This document shows, in pieces, positions 16,618 to 26,039 of a stretch of DNA of 64,000 bases (within the stretch, counting starts at the first letter, position 1; every line of letters starts with the position of its first letter). The DNA lies in NCBI GenBank assembly GCA_034432375.1, contig DAOUCA010000175.1:62001-126000 (forward strand), read 5' to 3'. Both the position numbers and the translations under genes were made by a program. The notes under the pieces were generated by a model, which did no database searches, was not told the origin of the DNA, and saw only the letters and a list, made by a program, of their open reading frames with translations. This stretch comes from JAHBVH01 sp034432375 (GTDB taxonomy: Bacteria; Chloroflexota; Anaerolineae; Caldilineales; Caldilineaceae).

Positions 16618-17647
16618 AATCCAACATTTAATTATCGACGAGTTCGGCTCTTTTGTGGCCAAACATCAGGGACGGCTGCGGGTGACCTGCCAGGGGGAGA
16701 AGCGCGTTGATGCACCGATCATGCATCTGGAGACGGTGCTCGTGACGGGCAAGGGGGTGAGCCTGAGCAGCGATGTGGTGGCGGCCTGTGCCGAAGAGGG
16801 GATTCCGATCCACTTTCTGGATAGCCGGGGCAAGCCAGTAGGCAGCTTCTACAGCGCGGGGTTGGCGGCAACAGTGGCGACGCGACGGGCGCAACTGAGT
16901 GCTTTGGCTGACCGCCGTGGATTGGCGGTGGCGCTGGCAATTGCCGAGGGCAAGATCCGCAATCAGGTCAATCTGCTAAAGTATATGAGCAAAAATCGGC
17001 GGGAGAAGGAGCCAACCATTTTTGAGGCGGTGCGTCTGCTCAGCGATGAGGTGCAGGATCATCTGGCCGAATTGGATCAACTGCGGATTGAGCCGCTCTA
17101 TTTGACGATTGACGATTGCCGTGGGCAGTTGCTTTCGGTGGAAGGACGGGCGGCCAGTCGCTATTGGCGTGGGGTTGGTCAGTTGCTACTTGCCGAGGTC
17201 GGTTGGCCGGGGCGGGTGACGCAAGGTGCGGCCGATCCCTTTAACAGCGCGCTCAACTATGGCTATGGCATTCTGTATAGTCAGGTTGAACGGGCGTTGG
17301 TGCTGGCGGGGCTCGATCCCTATGGTGGCTTTCTGCATACCGACCGGCCCGGCAAGCCGAGCCTGGTCTTTGATATGGTGGAAGAGTTTCGCCAGACGGT
17401 GGTCGACCGCACGGTGATGGCGATCTTTAACCGGGGCACGGCGGTCGAACTTGATGAGCGCGGCAAATTGACCGAGGAGAGCCGCCGTAGCCTGGCCGAA
17501 AAGGTGCTGGCCCGGCTGGAAGCCGCCGAACTCTATGAACAGAAACGGCACCCACTGCGCCAGATTATCCAACACCAGGCGCGTCACCTTGCCGCCTTTT
17601 TGCGCGGCGAACGGGCCATCTATGAACCCTTTGTAAGTAGTTGGTAG
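16610..17647 (+). CDS. cas1: CRISPR integrase Cas1
   Basis: 345 residues, with GGGAG before the ATG. Family motifs are clear: an early MHLETVLVTGKGVSLSSDV, the metal-binding glutamate in VEGRAASRYW (near 177) and the histidine/aspartate region HTDRPGKPSLVFDMVEEFR (near 243-258). Cas1 and Cas2 form the integrase that inserts new spacers at the leader end. Typical length. Confidence 0.95.
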   Translation: MARIQHLIIDEFGSFVAKHQGRLRVTCQGEKRVDAPIMHLETVLVTGKGVSLSSDVVAACAEEGIPIHFLDSRGKPVGSFYSAGLAATVATRRAQLSALADRRGLAVALAIAEGKIRNQVNLLKYMSKNRREKEPTIFEAVRLLSDEVQDHLAELDQLRIEPLYLTIDDCRGQLLSVEGRAASRYWRGVGQLLLAEVGWPGRVTQGAADPFNSALNYGYGILYSQVERALVLAGLDPYGGFLHTDRPGKPSLVFDMVEEFRQTVVDRTVMAIFNRGTAVELDERGKLTEESRRSLAEKVLARLEAAELYEQKRHPLRQIIQHQARHLAAFLRGERAIYEPFVSSW

Positions 17648-17666
17648 CAGAGAGCCGGCAGCGATC

Positions 17667-17939
17667 ATGAAATGTTTACTGATCTATGATATCCCCAATG
17701 ATGGCGTGCGCACCAAGATCGCTGATTTCTGTCTCGATTATGGGCTGGACCGGGTGCAATATAGTGCATTTTTGGGCGACTTGGGCACGAATCATCAAGA
17801 AGAGTTGATGTTGAAGATCGAGGCCAAATTGGGCAAGGCCGCGGGGCGGATTGCGCTCTTCCCGATCTGTAAGCAGGATTGGCGGGGGCGGTTGGGGATT
17901 GAGCAGGGGATGGAGGAGGATGACAAGGTGACACGATGA
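17667..17939 (+). CDS. cas2: CRISPR-associated Cas2
   Basis: 90 residues starting MKCLLIYDIPNDGVRTKIAD, the ferredoxin-like Cas2 fold with the usual IYDIP aspartate; RVQYSAFLGDL is also typical. It acts as the structural partner of Cas1. The last residues (DDKVTR) are encoded by the 16-bp tandem repeat that continues into the gap, so the present C terminus may have been altered by that repeat. Confidence 0.93.
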   Translation: MKCLLIYDIPNDGVRTKIADFCLDYGLDRVQYSAFLGDLGTNHQEELMLKIEAKLGKAAGRIALFPICKQDWRGRLGIEQGMEEDDKVTR

Positions 17940-17955
17940 CAAGGTGACACGATGA
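17919..17955. repeat. Tandem 16-bp repeat across the cas2 stop codon
   Basis: GATGACAAGGTGACAC is present twice (17919-17934, 17935-17950) and begins again. The cas2 stop falls in the second copy. Similar runs of the gacaag/gatgac type occur near 55770-55805. Confidence 0.8.
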
Positions 17956-17967
17956 GAGGAGGACAAG

Positions 17968-18567
17968 ATGATTGAAGATGCTTGGTTCTTGCGGGTAATC
18001 GATCTGAAGCAGTATGCGTATTGTCCGCGAATTGTCTATTATGAATATTGCCTGCCGGCGGTGCGCCCGACGACCTATAAGATGGAGGCGGGGATTGCGG
18101 CGCAGGATCGGGTGAATATGTTGGAGGAGCGGCGGGGGGTACGGGCTTATGGCTTACAGAGCGGCACACGCCATTACCATGTGCCGGTGCAGTCGGAAAA
18201 GCTGGGCTGCCGTGGGCAAGTTGATATGGTGATTGAGACGAGCGATGAGGGGCGCTCACGGCTATTGCCGGTCGATTTCAAGCTGAGTCGGCGCGATCCG
18301 GGTCCCCACTTCAAGTTGCAGTTGGCCTGTTATGCAATGATGTTGGAAGATGAGTGGGGCCTGCCGGTGGAAGAGGGGGCGATCTATCTGATCCCGCCCA
18401 AGCGGGTGATCAAGATACCGATCAACACGCGCTTGCGCAACGATGCCCTTCGTCATCTGCTGGCGATTCGTGAGATTGCCCTGACCGAGCGGATGCCACC
18501 ACCGACAGCCCAGCGCAGCCGTTGTGTAAATTGTGAGTTTCGCCGCTTCTGTAATGATGTGCTATAA
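17968..18567 (+). CDS. cas4: CRISPR-associated exonuclease Cas4
   Basis: 199 residues; AGAGGAGG precedes the ATG. The RecB-type nuclease core is visible (GCRGQVDMVIE, LLPVDFKLSRR, LQLACYAMMLE) together with the iron-sulfur cysteines: YCPRIVYYEYC near the N terminus and CVNCEFRRFC at the C terminus. Cas4 trims prespacers and checks the PAM during adaptation. It lies 28 nt after cas2 and is the last cas gene before the array; a hairpin terminator follows at 18573. Confidence 0.92.
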   Translation: MIEDAWFLRVIDLKQYAYCPRIVYYEYCLPAVRPTTYKMEAGIAAQDRVNMLEERRGVRAYGLQSGTRHYHVPVQSEKLGCRGQVDMVIETSDEGRSRLLPVDFKLSRRDPGPHFKLQLACYAMMLEDEWGLPVEEGAIYLIPPKRVIKIPINTRLRNDALRHLLAIREIALTERMPPPTAQRSRCVNCEFRRFCNDVL

Positions 18568-18572
18568 TGAAG

Positions 18573-18604
18573 GAGTCCCACTGCGGTGGGACTCTCTGCT
18601 TTTC
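18573..18604 (+). terminator. Intrinsic terminator after cas4
   Basis: GAGTCCCAC (18573-18581), loop TGCG, GTGGGACTC (18586-18594), then TCTGCTTTT. It begins 6 nt past the cas4 stop and would separate the cas message from the leader and array. Confidence 0.75.
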
Positions 18605-18900
18605 AGCGCATTACCCGTGCATGCAGCGCCTTTAGAAGGCCATGCAGCGGCTTTTTTCGCAAACCCTAGCGATCGGTGGCAGAACAACCATGGGATTGGG
18701 GCCATTGCGATAGTCCACCAGTGTAAATTGTTTCGCAAATCTACCGCCATTTTAGACAAAAAAGGGTTTGCGAAAAGAGGGTAACGAGAAAGGGAAGTCA
18801 TGTCAGGATACGTAGAACGCAACCGCCTAGAAAGCCCGTCACGCCCGTTTTACCCGTTTCAAGGTCATCTAGCCCCTTGCATAGGGTTTGCAGAGCGGCG
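18605..18900 (+). promoter_or_regulatory. CRISPR leader with repeated TTTCGCAAA motifs
   Basis: About 300 bp between the cas4 terminator and the first repeat. TTTTCGCAAACCCT (18654-18667) is perfectly inverted at 18763-18776, and a third copy of the core, TTTCGCAAA, lies at 18731-18739. A weak promoter, TTGTTT-17 nt-TTTAGA (18728-18756), overlaps the middle copy. Leader identity is supported by cas proximity, intact repeats at this end and decayed repeats at the far end. Confidence 0.7.
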
Positions 18901-21900
18901 GCAGAGAAGTTCGATCCGAAAGAGCGGATATTGAAACCACGCTGCTTGTTGCCTGTTGGCTTATTGACGACGGCAGAGAAGTTCGATCCGAAAGAGCGGA
19001 TATTGAAACGCGGTTGATGTTTCCCGGTAGCTTCTCCAGATTCACGCAGAGAAGTTCGATCCGAAAGAGCGGATATTGAAACAACTCGAAGCGGCTTAGC
19101 CTGGGGCTGGGCTTGTACAGGCAGAGAAGTTCGATCCGAAAGAGCGGATATTGAAACTATCTCCCTTACTTTCCACTTAACGCTACTGTTTTGCAGAGAA
19201 GTTCGATCCGAAAGAGCGGATATTGAAACATCGCGCCGACCAAGCTTAACGAACGTTGCGTGATAGCAGAGAAGTTCGATCCGAAAGAGCGGATATTGAA
19301 ACACTTGAATCAGCTACCTGTATCATCACGCGCTCTCAGCAGAGAAGTTCGATCCGAAAGAGCGGATATTGAAACACCACTCCTCTACCTCTTTCGTAAT
19401 CGTTACCACGTGCAGAGAAGTTCGATCCGAAAGAGCGGATATTGAAACTCCAGTAGGCGGGCTGGTAGGCCTCACGAAAGGCGAGCAGAGAAGTTCGATC
19501 CGAAAGAGCGGATATTGAATCCCGAGATCGCGGACAGCCTGCTCAAGTTCCTCTATGCAGAGAAGTTCGATCCGAAAGAGCGGATATTGAAACGTTGTAA
19601 CCGTGCGCTGTTAGGCGTAATGGTGCTGCGCAGAGAAGTTCGATCCGAAAGAGCGGATATTGAAACGACAAGGAGCAGCGTGCGTCCCTGTACGCACAGG
19701 GAGCAGAGAAGTTCGATCCGAAAGAGCGGATATTGAAACGTGGTAGTTCGCTGCGCTATATCGGGGCACGTCTTGCAGAGAAGTTCGATCCGAAAGAGCG
19801 GATATTGAAACACGATCACGACCGACAATTAACAACGCCTCACGGCGCAGAGAAGTTCGATCCGAAAGAGCGGATATTGAAACCACGATCGGTATGTCGA
19901 GTGGCAGCGGGCTTGCTTGCAGAGAAGTTCGATCCGAAAGAGCGGATATTGAAACAATTGAATCGATACCGCCAACCGCTCTTGTTACGAGCAGAGAAGT
20001 TCGATCCGAAAGAGCGGATATTGAAACTGTGCTCATACGACATCGCCTGCCCAAAGTGATTGTCGCAGAGAAGTTCGATCCGAAAGAGCGGATATTGAAA
20101 CACTAGCCCGGCGCGGTTGCGCCGGGCTCCTCACCGGCAGAGAAGTTCGATCCGAAAGAGCGGATATTGAAACGCCCTTAGCGAGTGCGATATTTTGGAG
20201 GTGCAGGTTGCAGAGAAGTTCGATCCGAAAGAGCGGATATTGAAACACCGACCCGGCGCAGACCAAACAAACTGAGGCTTTGCAGAGAAGTTCGATCCGA
20301 AAGAGCGGATATTGAAACGGCGTGTAATTCTCGCCAATGCGCTCGCGCGTCTCGCAGAGAAGTTCGATCCGAAAGAGCGGATATTGAAACCGGCACTGCG
20401 CGCCCGTTGGCGCGAATGCTGACCCGCAGAGAAGTTCGATCCGAAAGAGCGGATATTGAAACGTGGCACGCTGGCCAGGATAAGCGGCACGGACCGAGGC
20501 AGAGAAGTTCGATCCGAAAGAGCGGATATTGAAACACCGGCAACGACACCACCGGCAACGGTTCAAGCGCGCAGAGAAGTTCGATCCGAAAGAGCGGATA
20601 TTGAAACGCGGGCTTGACGCCGGTGCAGGGGGTCGGCGTGCAGGCAGAGAAGTTCGATCCGAAAGAGCGGATATTGAAACCTGATCGCGCAGAAAAGACC
20701 GAATCCACGAATCGCTGCGCAGAGAAGTTCGATCCGAAAGAGCGGATATTGAAACAAACCAACCAAACCAATATGCGCGCCCGCGCCCGTAGCAGAGAAG
20801 TTCGATCCGAAAGAGCGGATATTGAAACGCCTTGGCTGGCGTTGGTGGCGGGCGGTGGCCGTTGGCAGAGAAGTTCGATCCGAAAGAGCGGATATTGAAA
20901 CACGTTGCAAAGTCCGCGCCCTCTGGCAGCATGGCTAGCAGAGAAGTTCGATCCGAAAGAGCGGATATTGAAACTGTTAAACAACTCTTCGTATTGCGGA
21001 TTCTCCCCGTGCAGAGAAGTTCGATCCGAAAGAGCGGATATTGAAACTCGTCCACCGCGCTGAGGGTCTGAAAAGTGAAACGCAGAGAAGTTCGATCCGA
21101 AAGAGCGGATATTGAAACTTTTGTTCATGCTCATGCAGATAGCTGCATAGGCATAGCAGAGAAGTTTGATCCGAAAGAGCGGATATTGAAACTTCCCAAA
21201 AGCTCTTTGTGGCGAAAAGCACGGCATGGCAGAGAAGTTCGATCCGAAAGAGCGGATATTGAAACTGTCAAGCAAAAGGCTGATGGCTGGGTGATTTTTC
21301 TGGCAGAGAAGTTCGATCCGAAAGAGCGGATATTGAAACAGTGGGGTTGTCACCCAGCATCGTAAAGACACGAAGCAGAGAAGTTCGATCCGAAAGAGCG
21401 GATATTGAAACGCGGCAGCCTCTGGGCACATATCAGCCGGCTACGCAGCAGAGAAGTTCGATCCGAAAGAGCGGATATTGAAACCCGCTGATTGAGGCGC
21501 AAGCGTGCGGCACACCGGGCAGAGAAGTTCGATCCGAAAGAGCGGATATTGAAACAGCGCAACCCGCAAACATGGCAAGGCGACAAGAGTGCAGAGAAGT
21601 TCGATCCGAAAGAGCGGATATTGAAACGTCTGATTCTCTGCTGTTGCTGGTTTCGGTCTTGATGCAGAGAAGTTCGATCCGAAAGAGCGGATATTGAAAC
21701 ACGCGGTATTACGGGTTGTTTCGCACCGCGGAACAAGCAGAGAAGTTCGATCCGAAAGAGCGGATATTGAAACTCTATCTTGTACCTTCTGTGTTGTACC
21801 TACCTACTAGCAGAGAAGTTCGATCCGAAAGAGCGGATATTGAAACGTCTTATTGCGGTATTCGGCCAACCGTGCGGCCAAGCAGAGAAGTTCGATCCGA

Positions 21901-24900
21901 AAGAGCGGATATTGAAACTACTGGGTAGGTATGGCCTACGAGACGCAGAGGACAGAGCAGAGAAGTTCGATCCGAAAGAGCGGATATTGAAACACGCCCC
22001 AGGCAACACCGACATGGACGGATAAGACGCAGAGAAGTTCGATCCGAAAGAGCGGATATTGAAACATGCTGCCCGATACATCAATCAAGAATACCGTTTT
22101 CCGCAGAGAAGTTCGATCCGAAAGAGCGGATATTGAAACAAGGTCGCCGGAAATCTGCGAGCCGAGCCGCGGAGCAGAGAAGTTCGATCCGAAAGAGCGG
22201 ATATTGAAACTTTATCAGAGTCGTGATCAGCGACCCCTATCCCGCTGCAGAGAAGTTCGATCCGAAAGAGCGGATATTGAAACCTGCGCGCCAATCTGCC
22301 GGTCAAAATGAAGCTTGAGGCAGAGAAGTTCGATCCGAAAGAGCGGATATTGAAACCCAATTGTATCCAACGGCTTCCGCCACATGATTGCCGCAGAGAA
22401 GTTCGATCCGAAAGAGCGGATATTGAAACGCCACCAAATCACACCGACCGGCCAGGAGCTGGCCGGCAGAGAAGTTCGATCCGAAAGAGCGGATATTGAA
22501 ACAGTACTCAGGATTCAATTCTGACTCAGGTAGGCAGTGCAGAGAAGTTCGATCCGAAAGAGCGGATATTGAAACCGAAGGAAGCCACGATGACGATTAC
22601 CGCGCAGTTGGCAGAGAAGTTCGATCCGAAAGAGCGGATATTGAAACTTCGACAATACCGGACTCCCAAAGCGCTAGCTTGTCGCAGAGAAGTTCGATCC
22701 GAAAGAGCGGATATTGAAACTTGCGTGCTGCTGCCCTTGCTGACGATGGTCATGATGCAGAGAAGTTCGATCCGAAAGAGCGGATATTGAAACGAACAAG
22801 TCAGCGACGTAGGCACAACACCAGCCTGGCAGAGAAGTTCGATCCGAAAGAGCGGATATTGAAACAAGGCGAGAAACCATATCCGCCGGAACGCCGACAT
22901 TGCAGAGAAGTTCGATCCGAAAGAGCGGATATTGAAACACCAATCACAACGCTCACGACGAGCAACCCGCTCATTGCAGAGAAGTTCGATCCGAAAGAGC
23001 GGATATTGAAACAACCAGTGATGGTCGTGTTGCCATCGATAAGCGCCGGCAGAGAAGTTCGATCCGAAAGAGCGGATATTGAAACTGTGACAGAACCTCA
23101 CTCGTGTGATAACGAAAAATGCAGAGAAGTTCGATCCGAAAGAGCGGATATTGAAACATGATAGCGTTGATCGAAAAGCCTGATGGCGTGACGCAGAGAA
23201 GTTCGATCCGAAAGAGCGGATATTGAAACCCTACACCATGCACGCAAACGAACATTGATACCGTGCAGAGAAGTTCGATCCGAAAGAGCGGATATTGAAA
23301 CGATGATTGCCTGCCAGCCAAGCCACGCAAGGCCAAAGCAGAGAAGTTCGATCCGAAAGAGCGGATATTGAAACCTAGATACCATTGACCTCTGAATGCA
23401 ACCAGAAGGTGCAGAGAAGTTCGATCCGAAAGAGCGGATATTGAAACGCAAAGGCCAAAAAGTAATGTACGGCAGCCTCGATGCAGAGAAGTTCGATCCG
23501 AAAGAGCGGATATTGAAACGTGCCCCACCTGCGCAGAACGCATCATGTTGCAGGTCGCAGAGAAGTTCGATCCGAAAGAGCGGATATTGAAACAGCGTTG
23601 GAATCGTCTGCTCTTCAGCCGGTGTCATGCAGAGAAGTTCGATCCGAAAGAGCGGATATTGAAACGCGGAACTCGCTGACGGCATACTCTTGGATGGTGA
23701 CTTGCAGAGAAGTTCGATCCGAAAGAGCGGATATTGAAACAACGAGCGGAGGCGCTCGACAAGTGCCGGGTTGCCTGCAGAGAAGTTCGATCCGAAAGAG
23801 CGGATATTGAAACACGGGGCCCGTTCTCAGGAGTCACACATGAGCTACGCGCAGAGAAGTTCGATCCGAAAGAGCGGATATTGAAACGTGATCCATCCGC
23901 CAACAGATAGTCCGTCTCGGTGCAGAGAAGTTCGATCCGAAAGAGCGGATATTGAAACAGCTTGGATTATCCGATGTCCTTTGCACTCGTGCGGGCAGAG
24001 AAGTTCGATCCGAAAGAGCGGATATTGAAACAACGCAATCATCAACGTATGCCACCTTAACACCGGGCAGAGAAGTTCGATCCGAAAGAGCGGATATTGA
24101 AACGTAATATCTTGCTTCTCACAATAAGAAATCCGCTCAGCAGAGAAGTTCGATCCGAAAGAGCGGATATTGAAACAATGTCGGCACAGATGAAGCAGTA
24201 GCCCGAACTTCGCAGAGAAGTTCGATCCGAAAGAGCGGATATTGAAACGTCTCAGTTGTCACACTTTCTCGATTGTCAATCGAGCAGAGAAGTTCGATCC
24301 GAAAGAGCGGATATTGAAACACCCCAAAGCGGCTTAATTTCCTCCGGGTTGGTACCAAGCAGAGAAGTTCGATCCGAAAGAGCGGATATTGAAACGCCAC
24401 ACAAGGAAAGTTGGTTGATGTCTCAACGCATGCAGAGAAGTTCGATCCGAAAGAGCGGATATTGAAACTTGATGCGGCCTTTCAACAGGCGTTTGTCACC
24501 TACGCAGAGAAGTTCGATCCGAAAGAGCGGATATTGAAACCTACACGGCGAAAAACACTACGCACAATACTTCCCGGCAGAGAAGTTCGATCCGAAAGAG
24601 CGGATATTGAAACCCCCCCGGCGATCAGCTACGCCTATCATTCGTGTGGCAGAGAAGTTCGATCCGAAAGAGCGGATATTGAAACAGTGGCTTCGGTGGC
24701 GCTCCTCGCTCAATGTGCCAAGCAGAGAAGTTCGATCCGAAAGAGCGGATATTGAAACATGCCGATGATGCGCCAGCCATCTACATCGATCCAGGCAGAG
24801 AAGTTCGATCCGAAAGAGCGGATATTGAAACGCGAGTGCGCAGTGGTAGTCGTGTGGACGCTTGGTGCAGAGAAGTTCGATCCGAAAGAGCGGATATTGA

Positions 24901-25268
24901 AACAAGTTAGCGGAACGCACTTGGTAGTCAGCTAATAGTGCAGAGAAGTTCGATCCGAAAGAGCGGATATTGAAACAAATGGCCGATAATTGTGGTAGAT
25001 TGAAACATAGTCGCAGAGAAGTTCGATCCGAAAGAGCGGATATTGAAACATGCCATTCATCCTGAACGGCACGCCATTTGTCAAGATGCAGAGAAGTTCG
25101 ATCCGAAAGAGCGGATATTGAAACAATCTCGCTGCATCCCGGCTGCGTTGCTGTGCCCGGCAGCGTAAGACGATCCGAAAGAGCGGATATTGAAACAACG
25201 TTCCAGTCGCACCGCTTAACCATCGCCACACGCAGCGTAAGACGATCCGAAAGAGCGGATATTGAACC
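18901..25268 (+). CRISPR. CRISPR array: 88 repeats of 37 bp, 87 spacers of 34-38 bp
   Basis: The repeat begins GCAGAGAAGTTCGATCCG and ends GAGCGGATATTGAAAC (37 bp). I counted 88 copies from 18901 to 25268, most of them identical. Copy 9 (19485) has A36T and copy 32 (21156) has C12T. The last two copies (25160-25196, 25232-25268) share five substitutions in the 5' half (GCAGCGTAAGAC), and the final one also has A36C. ATCCG/CGGAT forms a 5-bp stem with a six-base loop, directly followed by ATTGAAAC, the expected 8-nt crRNA handle, so the crRNA strand is plus. Decay at the distal end places the leader at 18605-18900. Spacer 17 (20102-20136) is a perfect 10-bp hairpin; spacer 84 (24977-25012) contains ATTGAAAC. 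Confidence 0.99.
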
Positions 25269-26039
25269 ATTGACTGAATCCCCGTGGGTCTACCACAAAC
25301 CAAAACACTCTTGAACCCTTTGTCCAGAAATGGTCAGCGCTTTGGGTCTGGGCGCGGGCAGCAGCGTTGTCGCACCGGACAAGACTATTTCTCTACGAGA
25401 TCCCTCCTTTTTGGCCGTGGCTATTGCCTACGTCACAGACAAAGTATCCTACTTTACGAAAATTCACAGAGCGAAGCAGAATTATAAGCCAATTACTTGG
25501 CAAATTCGGCGATTCAGCGGATTTCGTACTTCTTCTAACCTCATATACTATAAAAAGAAAGCTTATCGTAAGCTTTATCGACAAGGTTGTGCCCGATAGG
25601 CGACCTGGTTAGTACAAAACGGCAGAAATTGGCCCATAGCGTAGTACGGCGGTGAAAGGGGAAGCAATCGGTCAGTCCCGCTCCCGCGGCCTTACGGTAC
25701 GGCTGTTTTGCGTTGATCTTGTACTCATCAGCCACATGGGTGAAAAGAAAATCAATTCCCAGAAGGGGTGTCCTAAGCAATTTGTTGCAAACTGGAATAT
25801 TGCTACAAGAGAAACATTTATTTACATGGGACACTGTATTGTTACCCGCAAACTGCGTTCTTTACGGAAAAGTATAGGGCGATTGCGGGGGAAACGGGCA
25901 ACCATTAGCCACCTACCATTGCAAGAAAAGACGGTTTTCCATTGGCTGCATTATTTGATATTTGAGTAAACTATTGACTACATTTTCGCTGATCGCAGGC
26001 GGTTTTGGGTCACGCGGAAGAGGTATTGAGGGAACAATC
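25269..26039. other. AT-richer region downstream of the array without a recognisable gene
   Basis: Frames of 80-105 codons exist on both strands but none has a family signature or convincing ribosome-binding site. A perfect small hairpin AAAGCTTA-TCG-TAAGCTTT (25558-25576) is followed on the minus strand by a T-rich tract. It could be decayed sequence at the trailing end of the CRISPR locus. Confidence 0.5.

Noticed and set aside
15586..16662. 358-codon minus-strand frame across cas6
   Set aside because: Exact antisense of cas6, which has the Cas6 glycine-rich loop; the antisense protein is Arg/His/Pro-rich and unlike any family.
17795..18259. 154-codon minus-strand frame across cas2-cas4
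   Set aside because: Antisense of two well-identified cas genes and of a tandem repeat.
18901..18937. GTTCGATCC in the CRISPR repeat resembles a tRNA T-arm
   Set aside because: No D-arm, anticodon arm or acceptor stem can be built; coincidence inside the repeat.
18798..25303. Dozens of frames in this stretch encoding repeated peptides such as FNIRSFGSNFSA, VSISALSDRTSL or AEKFDPKERILK
   Set aside because: They are translations of the 37-bp CRISPR repeat in six frames; the repetition follows repeat-spacer spacing, and no start signal or protein family is present.
25330..25969. Short frames after the array (89-, 97- and 105-codon)
   Set aside because: No family signature, overlapping each other on both strands, no good ribosome-binding sites.
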